A stretch of DNA of 64,000 bases from DATCLS01 sp036563805. GTDB lineage: Bacteria > Actinomycetota > Acidimicrobiia > Acidimicrobiales > VFJN01. Made by a program: the position numbers and the translations under genes. The notes beneath the pieces were generated by a model that was given only the letters and a program-made list of their open reading frames with translations, was not told the DNA's origin and did no database searches. This document shows positions 39,221-47,483 of the stretch, piece by piece; positions within the stretch are counted from its first letter, which is position 1, and every line of letters starts with the position of its first letter. Location: contig DATCLS010000017.1 in the NCBI GenBank assembly GCA_036563805.1, positions 1-64,000 on the forward strand, in the 5' to 3' direction.

Positions 39221-39285
39221 CCTCCCTCGGGAAGCCCCTCGTGGGTGCGGGCTTCCGCCGCAGGCCGCGGGCTTCCCGAGGGAGG
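39221..39285 (-). promoter_or_regulatory. RBS-sequestering leader hairpin with alternative pairing
   Basis: On the mRNA strand, arm a (39285-39269, CCTCCCTCGGGAAGCCC) pairs perfectly over 17 bp with arm a' (39237-39221, GGGCTTCCCGAGGGAGG). The 3' end of a' is the Shine-Dalgarno sequence of the dehydrogenase. A second segment between them, GGAAGCCC, can instead pair with the first 8 bases of a' across an 11-base loop, which would leave the Shine-Dalgarno free. This is the layout of a two-state leader. There is no T-run, so a simple terminator for the upstream gene is less likely but not excluded. Confidence 0.55.
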
Positions 39286-39311
39286 GAGGCGGAAACGGGC
39301 GCGGGCGGCGC

Positions 39312-40484
39312 CTAGAGGTTGTTCAGCGCCATGGCGCTCGTGTAGGCGCGGCCGAGCGCCTCGGGGTCGCCGGCGTTGCCGTCCGGGATGCGTCCCTCGA
39401 CGAGCCCGCCGTGGTTGGGACGGTCCGGGTTGGTGCGGACGTAGTCGACCAGCACCCGGATGGCGAACGACCGCGAGCAGTCCGGGTTCGTCACCACCGG
39501 CACGGCGTGGCCCATGTCGATGTGGATCTTGGTGTGGTTCAGCTCGCCGCCCCCGGGAACGGGCGTGGTCAGGTCCCGCGTGTGGGCCTGCGCCCCCGGG
39601 CACAGCGACGAGGTCGTCCCGGTGCGCAGCTGCGTGGCGATGAGCCGGGTCCGGATCGTGAAGTCGCCCATCCCCGCGGTGCCGTCGGTGCACTCGGCGT
39701 AGCCGCGGGCGCAGATCGAAGCCTCGACGCCGGCATAGACGTCGATGCTGCGCGCCCCTGGGGCGGCCTGGAACGTGGTGCTGAGCACCCGGCCCGAGCG
39801 GGCGCACCCGGCGTCGTCCGGGACGTCGTGGCACAGGTAGACGTCGTCGTCCTGCCGCCACTCGCGCCCGCCCGGCTCGACGGCGGACACCGAGAGCCGC
39901 GTGTTGACGTCGTCGAGGACCTGCACGGTGCCGGTCGTCGTGCCCGGCGTCCGCCCCCAGGCCCGCAGCGTGCAGTCGTAGCGTCCGTCGCGGTCGGGGG
40001 TGAACAGCCAGCGCACGGCGAGCGTCGCCGACCGGCTGACGTCGCTGCCGTGGTTGCGGGTGCTCATCACCGAGCGGCGGGCCGCCTGCTGGGCCGGGGT
40101 CCCGAGGTCGCCGTCGGCGGGCACGCAGAGGATGTCCGTCCCCCGCAGCATGTTGCGGCTCACCGTCGACACGTGGCTGCCCACGAACCGGTGCGGCTGG
40201 CCGGCGCACATCTGCAGGCCGCGCAGGACCACGATCGGCTGCTTGAGCAGCGGCGTGCCGGCGCCGCCCACCACCCAGCGGTGGGTCTGCACCGTCGTGC
40301 TCGTCCGGGGGCCGGTGGGGGTGCAGGCGGCCGCCTCTGGGGTGGGCTGCGTGGGCTGGGCGGCGGCGGGACTGGCGGCCGCCACGCCGCTTCCGACCGC
40401 GTCGCCGTCGATCCCACCCAGCGGTGAGGCGCTCAGCGCGGCGGCCAACACGGCCGCCGCGAACGCTCGTCGCGAGAACATCAT
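39312..40484 (-). CDS. Secreted Cys-rich protein, unknown function
   Basis: A 390-residue protein with a Sec signal peptide (MMFSRRAFAAAVLAAALSAS, cleavage probably near residue 40 after an Ala/Pro-rich stretch). The mature part has ten cysteines, expected to form disulfides outside the cell, and alternating beta-type segments (ATLAVRWLFTPDRDGRYDCTLRAWG, RSIDVYAGVEASICARGYAEC, ELNHTKIHIDMGHAVPVV). No known domain is recognised. It starts at one of two ATG codons (40484, 40481). A 12-bp palindrome lies 50 bases upstream. It sits upstream of the alcohol dehydrogenase on the same strand. Confidence 0.7.
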   Translation of the reverse strand: MMFSRRAFAAAVLAAALSASPLGGIDGDAVGSGVAAASPAAAQPTQPTPEAAACTPTGPRTSTTVQTHRWVVGGAGTPLLKQPIVVLRGLQMCAGQPHRFVGSHVSTVSRNMLRGTDILCVPADGDLGTPAQQAARRSVMSTRNHGSDVSRSATLAVRWLFTPDRDGRYDCTLRAWGRTPGTTTGTVQVLDDVNTRLSVSAVEPGGREWRQDDDVYLCHDVPDDAGCARSGRVLSTTFQAAPGARSIDVYAGVEASICARGYAECTDGTAGMGDFTIRTRLIATQLRTGTTSSLCPGAQAHTRDLTTPVPGGGELNHTKIHIDMGHAVPVVTNPDCSRSFAIRVLVDYVRTNPDRPNHGGLVEGRIPDGNAGDPEALGRAYTSAMALNNL

Positions 40485-40534
40485 CGGCGTCGCCTAACAC
40501 GGCGAGCGCCGAACGGTCAGTCGCAACCTTTATT

Positions 40535-40561
40535 ACGGGTCGGACAGGTTGTCCGACCCGT
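40535..40561. promoter_or_regulatory. 12-bp palindrome upstream of the secreted-protein gene
   Basis: ACGGGTCGGACA-GGT-TGTCCGACCCGT is a perfect inverted repeat. On the - strand it is followed by TAATAAAGG, so it sits where an operator next to a -10 region would be for the gene starting at 40484. Read on the other strand it could be a terminator stem, but no gene ends there on that strand. Confidence 0.5.
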
Positions 40562-40737
40562 CCTCCGACCGGGCGGGGCGGCACGCCCCGTGCTCGACCG
40601 TGCTCGTGCCGTACGGGCCAGGCGTGCGGCCCTCACCGCGAGGCGTCCGCCGACGCGCCCCGGGCGGCGGGTGCCCGTGCGGGCCCGCTGCCCGCTGGCC
40701 CCCACCGCCCGGTGGCCGCGGAGCTGTCGGGTGCCGC

Positions 40738-41703
40738 CTACCCCGCCGGCCGGGCGACGCAGGCGGCGCTGATGGCGCCGACGTGCTCGTGGCTCGTGCC
40801 GCAGCAGCCCCCGAGCACGGTGAGCGGGGGATGGGCGGCGCGCAGCCGCACGTAGTCCCGGGCCAGCTCGGCGGGGTCGCCCCGGTCGAGCTTTTCGGCC
40901 TCGTCCAGCTCGGCGTGGCTGAGGCGGGAGGCGTTGGCGCGCAGGCCCCGTAGGCGCTCCGGCCACGGGGTCCCGCGGTCGGTGCCGTCCCCGCCGTCGG
41001 CCAGGACGTGGGTCGGGTGGGCGCAGTTGACCATGTAGTAGGCGGGGTACCCGCGGGTGGCCGCGTCCACCTCGACGATGGCGTCCTCGAGCCGCTGGCC
41101 GGTGGGCAGCCGCCCGTCGGTCTCGACCGTGAACGAGATGACCGCCGGGATGCCCGCAGCCTCGGCGGCCCGGGCGATGCCGATGGCCTCGGCGCTGTTG
41201 GTCATCGTGATGGCGGTGACCAGGTCGGCCTCGGTGTCGGCGAACGTCCGGACCTGGATCGCGTGGTAGGCGCGGGCCTCGTCCGGGCTCATCAGCTCGC
41301 CGGGCTGGTAGCCGTCGCCCCGGGGTCCGATGCAGCCGCTGATCACGACCGGGGCATCGGGGGTCTCGACCCGGCGGGCGGCCAGCGTCAGCTCGACCGC
41401 CCGCCGGTTGAGCTCGTCGAGCTGCTCGCGGCCGTAGCCGAGCCGGGCGCCCCAGTCGGGGCTCGCCCGCCAGGTGGGGGTCTCGAGCACGATCCCGACC
41501 CGGTCCCGGACGGCGATCGCCGCGTAGGCGTCGAAGTACCGGGTCAGCGCCGCTCGGCCCTCCTCGGTCTCCAGCAGGGGAAAGGCGGCGAAGTCGGGCA
41601 GGTCGAACCCGTCGTCGAAGATGAGGGTGGTCTCGATGCCGCCGTCGGTGAGGAACAGCCGGTCGGTGGCCAGCTGGGGTAGGTCGTCGCGGTAGCGGGG
41701 CAT
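40738..41703 (-). CDS. Homocysteine S-methyltransferase family protein
   Basis: Zinc-dependent methyl transfer to homocysteine from S-methylmethionine or a related donor (MmuM type). The 321-residue barrel has TDGGIETTLIFDDGFDLP at the N-terminus, VISGCIGPRGDGY, and the three zinc cysteines in MVNCAHPTH and LGGCCGTSHEHV. ATG 41703 has a strong AGGAGGAGG ribosome-binding site. It stands 62 bases downstream of the DsrE gene. The methyl donor cannot be deduced. Confidence 0.92.
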   Translation of the reverse strand: MPRYRDDLPQLATDRLFLTDGGIETTLIFDDGFDLPDFAAFPLLETEEGRAALTRYFDAYAAIAVRDRVGIVLETPTWRASPDWGARLGYGREQLDELNRRAVELTLAARRVETPDAPVVISGCIGPRGDGYQPGELMSPDEARAYHAIQVRTFADTEADLVTAITMTNSAEAIGIARAAEAAGIPAVISFTVETDGRLPTGQRLEDAIVEVDAATRGYPAYYMVNCAHPTHVLADGGDGTDRGTPWPERLRGLRANASRLSHAELDEAEKLDRGDPAELARDYVRLRAAHPPLTVLGGCCGTSHEHVGAISAACVARPAG

Positions 41704-41765
41704 GGTCGTCCTCCTCCTGTAGCGCCTCGGGGTCGGATGGGTCCGGGGCCGTCGGAAGCTGAAGG

Positions 41766-42128
41766 TCAGAAGCTGAAGGTCGTGGCGCCGTCGCCGATCC
41801 ACTCCCAGAGCGGCACGGTGCCGCCGAGCTCGGCGCCGTCGATCAGCGCGCCCTCGTCCAGGCCCTTGGCGTTGAAGCAGATCGGGCAGACGAGGTAGCG
41901 GCCGTCCGCGGCCGCGTAGCGCGTCACCAGGTCGGGGATCGGCGGGCAGCCGTCGCAGGCCGTGCCGGTGGCGACACCGGCGACGGCGAGCCGCACGGCC
42001 TCCTTGGTCAGGAACACGAGCGTCGGCCGGCCGGACTCGGCGGCCGCGACCGCGGTGAGCAACGCCACGGTCACCTTCTCGGGGTCCTCGAGCCCGGTGG
42101 TCAGGTTGACGACGGCCTTGGATGCCAT
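41766..42128 (-). CDS. DsrE/peroxiredoxin-like small protein
   Basis: A 120-residue DsrE/DsrF-like fold protein: an N-terminal strand KAVVNLTTGLEDPEKVTVALLTA, then PTLVFLTKEAVRLAV. Cysteines in ACDGCPP and LVCPICFNAKG form a C-x2-C pair that could be redox active or carry sulfur. It may be co-transcribed with the downstream homocysteine methyltransferase, which would fit a sulfur-metabolism theme, by inference. It is divergent from the large ATPase gene. Confidence 0.82.
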   Translation of the reverse strand: MASKAVVNLTTGLEDPEKVTVALLTAVAAAESGRPTLVFLTKEAVRLAVAGVATGTACDGCPPIPDLVTRYAAADGRYLVCPICFNAKGLDEGALIDGAELGGTVPLWEWIGDGATTFSF

Positions 42129-42170
42129 GGGGGGTCCTCCGGCGGGTCGGTCTCCATCCGTTTCACCGGG

Positions 42171-42202
42171 TGAGGCGTGAGGACCGGCCTCACGGTGTGA
42201 GG
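42171..42202. promoter_or_regulatory. Cluster of TGAGG/CCTCA half-sites in a divergent promoter
   Basis: Between the DsrE gene and the ATPase gene, TGAGG occurs at 42171, 42178 and 42198, and CCTCA at 42188. The last two form the palindrome CCTCACGGTGTGAGG. These look like binding sites for a regulator of one or both genes. No further features were seen in the rest of this 224-base gap. Confidence 0.35.
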
Positions 42203-42352
42203 CGGGGCGTTCCGGGGGGCCTGCGTGGGCGGAGGCGGACGGTGCGGGCGGGTGCGGCCGGCGGCGCCGCGGATCCGTAGGCTGGTGGCGGGCAGGTTCC
42301 TCGAGGTCGCCGGGCGCCGGAGGCCCGGCGGAAGCGTGGAGGCGGAGTACGG

Positions 42353-44575
42353 GTGGAGCTGATCGGCCGGGAAGCCGAGTTGGACGTCGTGTGCGCCCGG
42401 CTGGCCGAGCGGCGACTCGTGACGGTCATCGGGCCGGGCGGGATCGGCAAGACGGCGCTGGCCCGGGCCGTGGTGGCGCGGGTCGAGGGTTCGTACCCCC
42501 TCGGGTCTCGGGTCGTCGACCTGACCCGGGTGGCCGACCCCGGGGCGGTGGGCGAGGCCATGGCCGGCCAGCTCGGGTTCCCGACGTTCGAGGCGCTGCT
42601 GGCGTCGCCCAAGGACCAACCGGTCCTGCTGCTGGTGGACAACTGCGAGCACGTCACCGACGAGGCGGCGGCGGCCGTCGTCGCCCTCCAGGAGGCGTGC
42701 CGGGCACCGACCGTGTTGGCCACGAGCCGGTCGCCGCTCGATCTGCCCAACGAGGCCGTGGTGGCGCTCGGGCCGCTGGCGCTGCCGGCCCGACGGCCGG
42801 TGGCGGTGCCGGGCTGGACCGGCGGGGCGGCCAGGGCCGGGTCGGGCGCGTCCGCCGGGTCGGGCGCGTCCGCCAGGTCGGGCGCGTCCGCCAGGTCGGG
42901 CGCGTCCCCCGGGTCGACGGGTGCGGCGGGCGAGGCGAGTCAGGCGGGCGAGGCGAGTCAGGCGGGCGAGCCGCCGAGCGGCGACGTGCCGGCCGCCGTC
43001 CGGCTGTTCTGCGAACGGGCCCGGGACGCCGGCGCCCCGTACGCCCCCGACCCCGCGGCGGTGGCCGAGCTGTGCCGCCGGCTCGACGGCGTCCCGCTGG
43101 CCATCGAGATCGCCGCCGCCCGGACCCGGGCGCTGTCCGTGCCCGAGATCCTGGCCCGCCTCGATGCCGAGGGGCTGGACGTGCTGGCCCGGCCCCGGTT
43201 CCGGGGCGCGCCCCGCCACCGCAGTCTCCGGGCCACGATCGAGTGGTCGTACCGGCTGCTCGACGAGGACGACCGCCGGCTGTTCGAGCGGCTGGCCGTG
43301 TTCGCCGGACCGTTCACCGCCGACACGGCCCACGCCGTCGCCGGCGCGCCCAACTCGTCGCCGATGGCCACCGTCGACGGGCTCGATGCGCTGGTGGCGG
43401 CGTCGCTGGTCGTGGCCGGTGAACCGGCGGGCGGCGAGCTTGGCCACGGGGCGGTGGCCGGCGAGGCGGCGGGCGGCGACGAGGGCGCCAACGGGGACGG
43501 GGCGGTGGGCGGTGACGGGTCCGCCACCCGCTACCGGCTCCTCGGCACCGTCCGGTCCTACGCCGAGGAGCGGCTCGACGAGCGCGGCGACCTGGCCGCC
43601 ACCCGCGACCGCTTCGCCGACCACGTGGTGGCTGCGGTGGCGCCGCTCCGGGAGCGGGAGGCCGCCGGATGGTCCCGGGCCGTGCTGGGCGAGTTGCTCG
43701 CCCGCTACGACGACACGGCCGCCGCGCTGCGCTGGTGTCTCGACCACGACGCCGTGCCCGACCGGGCGCTGCTGCTCCTCGCCGTGCTGGGCGGCGTCGT
43801 CCACCAGGCCCACACCGCCGAGGTCGCCGGCCTGGGCGAGCGGGTCCTGGCCCGGTGGCCCGACCGCGCCGCCCCCGGGTGGGCGGACGCCGCCGGCACC
43901 GTCGCCACCTGCCGCTACCTGCTGGGCCGGCCGGACGAGGCCGGCGAGCTGGCGTCCGCCGCCCTCGCCGCCGCCGACGGGTCGCGGTACGCGCCGGCCG
44001 CGCTGCGCCGGGTCCTCGGCCGCGTGCGCTGGGCGCTGGGCGACTTCGAGGAGCCGCCGCGGCTGTTCGCCGAGGCGGCCGAGCGTGCCCGGGCGGCCGG
44101 CCTGGCCGGGTGGGCGATCGAGGCCGACGTGGCGCGGGCGCTGGTCCTGGCCGACGCGGACACGGCCGAGGCGGGGCCCGCCCTCGACCTGGTCCGGCGG
44201 GCCCGGCGGGAGGCCGCCGACCGGGGGGCCGACATCAACGAGATCTGGGCCCGGGTCGCCGAAGGCTACGTCCTGCTGCGGACCGATCCCGGCGCGGCGC
44301 GGGCGGTGGCCAGCGAGGCGCTGGCCACGGCCCGGGCCGTCGACTACCCGTGGGGGGTGGCCGTCGGGCTGCGGGTCCTCGCCCTGGCGCAGGTGGCCGC
44401 GGGCGACCACGCGGCCGCCGCGCCCCGGGTCCTCGACCTGCTCGACGAGCTGTCCGGGCGGGGCGTGCTCACCGAGTTCCGGGCCGTGCTCGACGTGGCC
44501 GCCGTGGTGCTGCACCGGGCGGCGACCCGGCCTGGGCCGACGTCGCCGCCACCGCCGGTCGCCTGCCGGTGCTGA
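42353..44575 (+). CDS. Signal-transduction ATPase (NB-ARC/LuxR-associated type), frameshifted N-terminal part
   Basis: A STAND-type regulatory ATPase. Walker A is GPGGIGKT at 27-34, LLLVDNCEHV is Walker B, and LATSRSPLDL the sensor. A helical winged region (LCRRLDGVPLAIEIAAAR, RATIEWSYRLLDEDDRRLFERLAVF) and TPR-like helices (AAALRWCLDHDAVPDRALLLLAVLGG onwards) follow. The frame ends in a Pro-rich nonsense tail, whereas the family continues with a conserved C-terminal region that is found in another frame from about 44520. So the gene is full length but interrupted by one frameshift. A repeat-derived Gly/Ser/Ala linker lies near residue 165-205. GTG 42353 is the start. Confidence 0.8.
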   Translation: MELIGREAELDVVCARLAERRLVTVIGPGGIGKTALARAVVARVEGSYPLGSRVVDLTRVADPGAVGEAMAGQLGFPTFEALLASPKDQPVLLLVDNCEHVTDEAAAAVVALQEACRAPTVLATSRSPLDLPNEAVVALGPLALPARRPVAVPGWTGGAARAGSGASAGSGASARSGASARSGASPGSTGAAGEASQAGEASQAGEPPSGDVPAAVRLFCERARDAGAPYAPDPAAVAELCRRLDGVPLAIEIAAARTRALSVPEILARLDAEGLDVLARPRFRGAPRHRSLRATIEWSYRLLDEDDRRLFERLAVFAGPFTADTAHAVAGAPNSSPMATVDGLDALVAASLVVAGEPAGGELGHGAVAGEAAGGDEGANGDGAVGGDGSATRYRLLGTVRSYAEERLDERGDLAATRDRFADHVVAAVAPLREREAAGWSRAVLGELLARYDDTAAALRWCLDHDAVPDRALLLLAVLGGVVHQAHTAEVAGLGERVLARWPDRAAPGWADAAGTVATCRYLLGRPDEAGELASAALAAADGSRYAPAALRRVLGRVRWALGDFEEPPRLFAEAAERARAAGLAGWAIEADVARALVLADADTAEAGPALDLVRRARREAADRGADINEIWARVAEGYVLLRTDPGAARAVASEALATARAVDYPWGVAVGLRVLALAQVAAGDHAAAAPRVLDLLDELSGRGVLTEFRAVLDVAAVVLHRAATRPGPTSPPPPVACRC
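42838..42966 (+). repeat. Short tandem repeats inside the ATPase gene
   Basis: An 18-base unit (TCGGGCGCGTCCGCCGGG and variants) is repeated about four times, then a GAGGCGAGTCAGGCGGGC unit twice. Both keep the reading frame and encode a GSGASA and EASQAG linker between the nucleotide-binding and helical parts. Copy number is likely to vary. Confidence 0.65.
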
Positions 44576-45258
44576 GCCTGACCGCCCGGGCCACGCACGA
44601 CCTGTTCCCGCTGCCGGACCACGAAGGCCGGGCCCTGTCGATCAACGCCGCGGTCGAGCTGTGCGGCGACCGGCTGCGCGGCCTGCCGCCGGCCGCGGAC
44701 GAGGCGCCGACGACGGCGCCGGCGCCAGCCGCGGAGGCGGTGTTCCGGCGGGTGGGCGAGTTCTGGGAGGTCCGGTACGCCGGGCGCAGCGCCCACCTGG
44801 CCGGGACGAAGGGGATGGACGACCTCGCCCGCCTTCTGGCCGAGCCGGAGCGGGAGATCCACTGCCTCGACCTCATGGGGGCCGGCGTGCAGTCCGCCGC
44901 CACCGGCGAGGCGATCGACGAGACCGCCCGCCGCCGCTACGAGCGGCGCATCCGCGAGCTGCAGGCCGAGATCGACGAGGCCGAGGCCGACCACGACGAC
45001 GCCCGGGCCGCCCGGGCCCGGGCCGAGCTCGACGCCCTGGTCGACCACCTGACCGCCGCGCTCGGCCTCGGCGGCCGGGCCCGGCGGACCGGCAGCGACG
45101 CCGAGCGGGCCCGGTCCGCCGTCACCCAGCGCCTGCGGGCCGCCATCCGCCGCATCGCCTCCGCCCACCCGCCGCTCGGCCGCCACCTCGAGTCGTCCAT
45201 CCGCAGCGGCACCTGGTGCGCCTACCGGCCCGAGCGCCCCACCACCTGGCTCACTTGA
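44569..45258 (+). CDS. Signal-transduction ATPase, C-terminal part in shifted frame
   Basis: About 229 residues that continue the protein encoded just upstream. They contain FRRVGEFWEVRYAGRSAHLAGTKGMDDLARLLAEPEREIHCLDL, a coiled segment RRRYERRIRELQAEIDEAEADHDDARAARA, and the conserved end RLRAAIRRIASAHPPLGRHL to SGTWCAYRP seen at the C-terminus of such regulators. It would start at GTG 44569 if translated alone, with no good ribosome-binding site, so it is more likely the displaced C-terminus of a single gene than a separate one. Confidence 0.65.
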   Translation: MLSLTARATHDLFPLPDHEGRALSINAAVELCGDRLRGLPPAADEAPTTAPAPAAEAVFRRVGEFWEVRYAGRSAHLAGTKGMDDLARLLAEPEREIHCLDLMGAGVQSAATGEAIDETARRRYERRIRELQAEIDEAEADHDDARAARARAELDALVDHLTAALGLGGRARRTGSDAERARSAVTQRLRAAIRRIASAHPPLGRHLESSIRSGTWCAYRPERPTTWLT

Positions 45259-45553
45259 CCCGCCCGGCGCCCGAACCCGCATGGTTGTCCGGCCGCCCTC
45301 CGCCGCGACCTCCCCGGCGACACCGCCGCCGGCGCAACCTGCGCCGCCGACCAGCGCCGGGCGGAGTCCTCGGGCCGGTCGCCGGTCACGTCCCGGCCGG
45401 CGACGCCCGCCGCCCGGACGACGGCGCCGACCGCCGGCAGACGGCCGGGTCGGCTTCGCCCGGGCCGTCGCCGACCTCGCCCAGGGGCGCTCGCGCTGAC
45501 CCCCGAGCCGGCCCAGCCGGAGGGGGTGCGGGGCGGGGATACGCTCTCGGGCC

Positions 45554-45892
45554 ATGGCGGGCAGGGGCCGATGGAGGACCGTGGTCGCCGCCGCGGTGGT
45601 CATCGCCTGGTGCGGGCTCGCGGTGGGCGGATCGGCCGGGCGGCCGCCGTCACCACCGTCGGCGACCTCGGGTGCGAGGCCGACCCCGCCGCCGGGCTGG
45701 CGGGACTCGAACTACGGCGACATGCGCTGGCCGTGGGTTCCGCCCGGCCCCCACTGCGTCTGGACGGCGAGGATGAACGGCTTCGCCGCCCACCGACCGC
45801 CCGCCACCTCGGTGGTCGATCTGGCTGGCGGCGGTGGTCGCTCTCGCCCCCGGTCGCCGCTTGGCGGACGGCCGTCCTCGTCCGGCGCCTGA
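45554..45892 (+). CDS. Hypothetical small membrane or secreted protein, possibly disrupted
   Basis: 112 residues with an N-terminal hydrophobic helix (TVVAAAVVIAWCGLAVGG) and a Pro/Trp-rich middle (RWPWVPPGPHCVWTARMNGF). The end is Gly/Arg/Ser-rich and unconvincing. In another frame the same DNA reads SIWLAAVVALAPGRRL, a second hydrophobic helix, so the gene may have lost a two-helix form by a frameshift near 45815. No family is recognised. The 295 bases before it (45259-45553) hold nothing convincing. Confidence 0.4.
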   Translation: MAGRGRWRTVVAAAVVIAWCGLAVGGSAGRPPSPPSATSGARPTPPPGWRDSNYGDMRWPWVPPGPHCVWTARMNGFAAHRPPATSVVDLAGGGGRSRPRSPLGGRPSSSGA

Positions 45893-46053
45893 CGGCCCCG
45901 CCGGCCCGGTCCACCGCGGTGCGGCGGGAGGGGATGGGCGCCAGGCTCCTCGGACGCCCACCGGGCGATGGACGCGCGGTGGAGTCGGGCGAGGGCGACA
46001 GGGCGGGATGGCCAAAACACAGCATCGGCCCTGACGAGCAGAGCCGATGTGGA

Positions 46054-46095
46054 GAGCCCGAGGGGGCAGAGGACCCCTGACCTACGCATTGCGAG
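46054..46095 (-). repeat. Partial copy of the tRNA-Thr 3' half (candidate attachment site)
   Basis: On the - strand this matches the 3' half of the intact tRNA-Thr at 48100-48172: the acceptor strand CTCGGGC with flank, both T-stem strands, and a 17-base identity AATGCGTAGGTCAGGGG covering the anticodon stem and variable loop. Only the T-loop differs clearly. The 5' half of the tRNA is absent. Integrases of tRNA-targeting elements leave exactly such a 3' copy at the distal end. Confidence 0.7.
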
Positions 46096-46168
46096 GTCTT
46101 CAGGTCAGAGCGCTGTAGGGTCTCGCGTCGTACCTGCACGTGCGTTTGCCAGGTGTTGCCCGAATGCT

Positions 46169-46186
46169 TTGGTGCGGTTGCACCAA
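46169..46186. promoter_or_regulatory. Palindrome upstream of the XRE gene
   Basis: TTGGTGC-GGTT-GCACCAA is a perfect 7-bp inverted repeat 23 bases before the XRE start codon. GTTGCACCAA inside it also occurs upstream of the unrelated XRE gene at 63734. Autoregulation is a reasonable guess. Confidence 0.45.
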
Positions 46187-46208
46187 GGCGCCGGGGAGGA
46201 GCAGCGGT

Positions 46209-47393
46209 ATGGACGACGGAACGATCGGCGTGCACCTCCGGCGGCTGCGGCGGGAACGGGCGCTGACACAGGAACGCCTGGCCGAGCGCGCCGGGGTGAG
46301 CCCCGCCATCGTGCAGAAGCTAGAGCAGGGCCGGCGCAGCTCGGCCAGCACCGCCACCCTCATCGCGCTCGCGGACGCACTGGACGCGGACCTGAGCGAA
46401 CTCACCGGGAAGCGGCCACGGCTCGCCCGGAGCGAGGACGTCCGGGTGCTCGGGCTACGTGACGCTGTCCTTTCCCGTGACCTGCTGCCCGGCGTCGAGC
46501 CCGGCGACCGGGAGGAGCCGCCGCCGCTCGAGTGGCTCCAGGTCGAGGTCGCCTCGGCGTGGCGGGACTACTGGGCCGGGCGGTTCAGCCGCCTCGCCGC
46601 GGCGCTGCCCGAGCTCGTGGCCCGGGCCCGGGCCGCCCAGCACGCCGGGGACCAGCGGGTGGCGCCGCTACTCGGGCAGAGCTACCAGCTCGTCGCCGCG
46701 CTGCTCGTGCACCTCGGGAAGGACGACCTCGCCGTGATGGGCGCCGAACGAGCGATCCAGGCAGCGGCCACCGGCGACGACGAGCTGCAGTGGGCGGCGT
46801 TCCACGGCACCTACTCGTGGGCGCTGCTCCACCAGGGCCGCACCGAGGCCGCCGAGCGGCATGCCCTGTGGGCGGCCGAGCAGATCGAGCCGAAGATCAC
46901 CACCGCCACGCTGCCGCACCTCACCGTCTGGGGAGGGCTCATGCTGTGGGCCATGGCCGCCGCCGTCGCCGGCGCCCGCCGGGCCGAGGCCGTCGAGTAC
47001 ATCGGCCTCGCCCGCACCGCAGCCGGCCGGTTCGAGACCGACCGGCACGACTACGAGGTCAACTTCGGGCCCACCCAGGTCGCTATGCAGGCGACCCACG
47101 CCTACGCCGTGCTGCGCGAGCCCGACCGGGCGCTCCGGGCCCGCGAGGCGGTGCGGCGGGAGGACCTACGGGAGATCTCGTGGGGCCGGCACCTGATCGA
47201 CGTCGCCCAGGCGCAAGTCGACGCCCGGGACCTCTCCGGCGCCGAGCGCACCCTGGTCGTCGCCGAGTCCATGTCACCGGAGTGGTTCAGGCACCAGGGC
47301 CCAGCGCGAGGTCTCGTGGGCGAGCTGGTGCACCAGAGCCGGCGGCTCACGCCGCCGCTGCGCCGCCTCGCCGCTTCGACCGGCCTCAACTAG
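46209..47393 (+). CDS. XRE-family regulator with TPR-like sensor region
   Basis: A 394-residue regulator. The N-terminal HTH (HLRRLRRERALTQERLAERAGVSPAIVQKLEQGRR, about 8-45) binds DNA. The rest is a string of helices resembling TPR repeats (QVEVASAWRDYWAGRFSRLAAALPEL, LGQSYQLVAALLVHLGKDDLAVMGAERAI, WAAFHGTYSWALLHQGRTEAAERHALWA), as in peptide- or ligand-responsive actinobacterial XRE proteins. ATG 46209 has GGGAGGAG upstream. It is the main gene of the 2-kb segment between the partial and intact tRNA-Thr, and two tiny genes follow it on the same strand. Confidence 0.85.
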   Translation: MDDGTIGVHLRRLRRERALTQERLAERAGVSPAIVQKLEQGRRSSASTATLIALADALDADLSELTGKRPRLARSEDVRVLGLRDAVLSRDLLPGVEPGDREEPPPLEWLQVEVASAWRDYWAGRFSRLAAALPELVARARAAQHAGDQRVAPLLGQSYQLVAALLVHLGKDDLAVMGAERAIQAAATGDDELQWAAFHGTYSWALLHQGRTEAAERHALWAAEQIEPKITTATLPHLTVWGGLMLWAMAAAVAGARRAEAVEYIGLARTAAGRFETDRHDYEVNFGPTQVAMQATHAYAVLREPDRALRAREAVRREDLREISWGRHLIDVAQAQVDARDLSGAERTLVVAESMSPEWFRHQGPARGLVGELVHQSRRLTPPLRRLAASTGLN

Positions 47394-47483
47394 GACACGG
47401 CGTCCGACTTCCGTGTCGTGGTCCGAAACGACTCGGACACCCCGTCCCTTCACATCGAGTTTGGATCTGGTCACGGTTAGTGC

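Noticed and set aside
39221..39285. Simple intrinsic terminator reading of the hairpin
   Set aside because: There is no T-run on either side and one arm contains the ribosome-binding site of the next gene, so a leader role was preferred.
42101..44515. 804-codon antisense frame across the ATPase
   Set aside because: Shadow of the ATPase, which has Walker motifs and conserved blocks.
45281..45499. 72-codon + strand frame after the ATPase
   Set aside because: Pro/Arg-rich with no start context and no domain; probably chance in GC-rich DNA.
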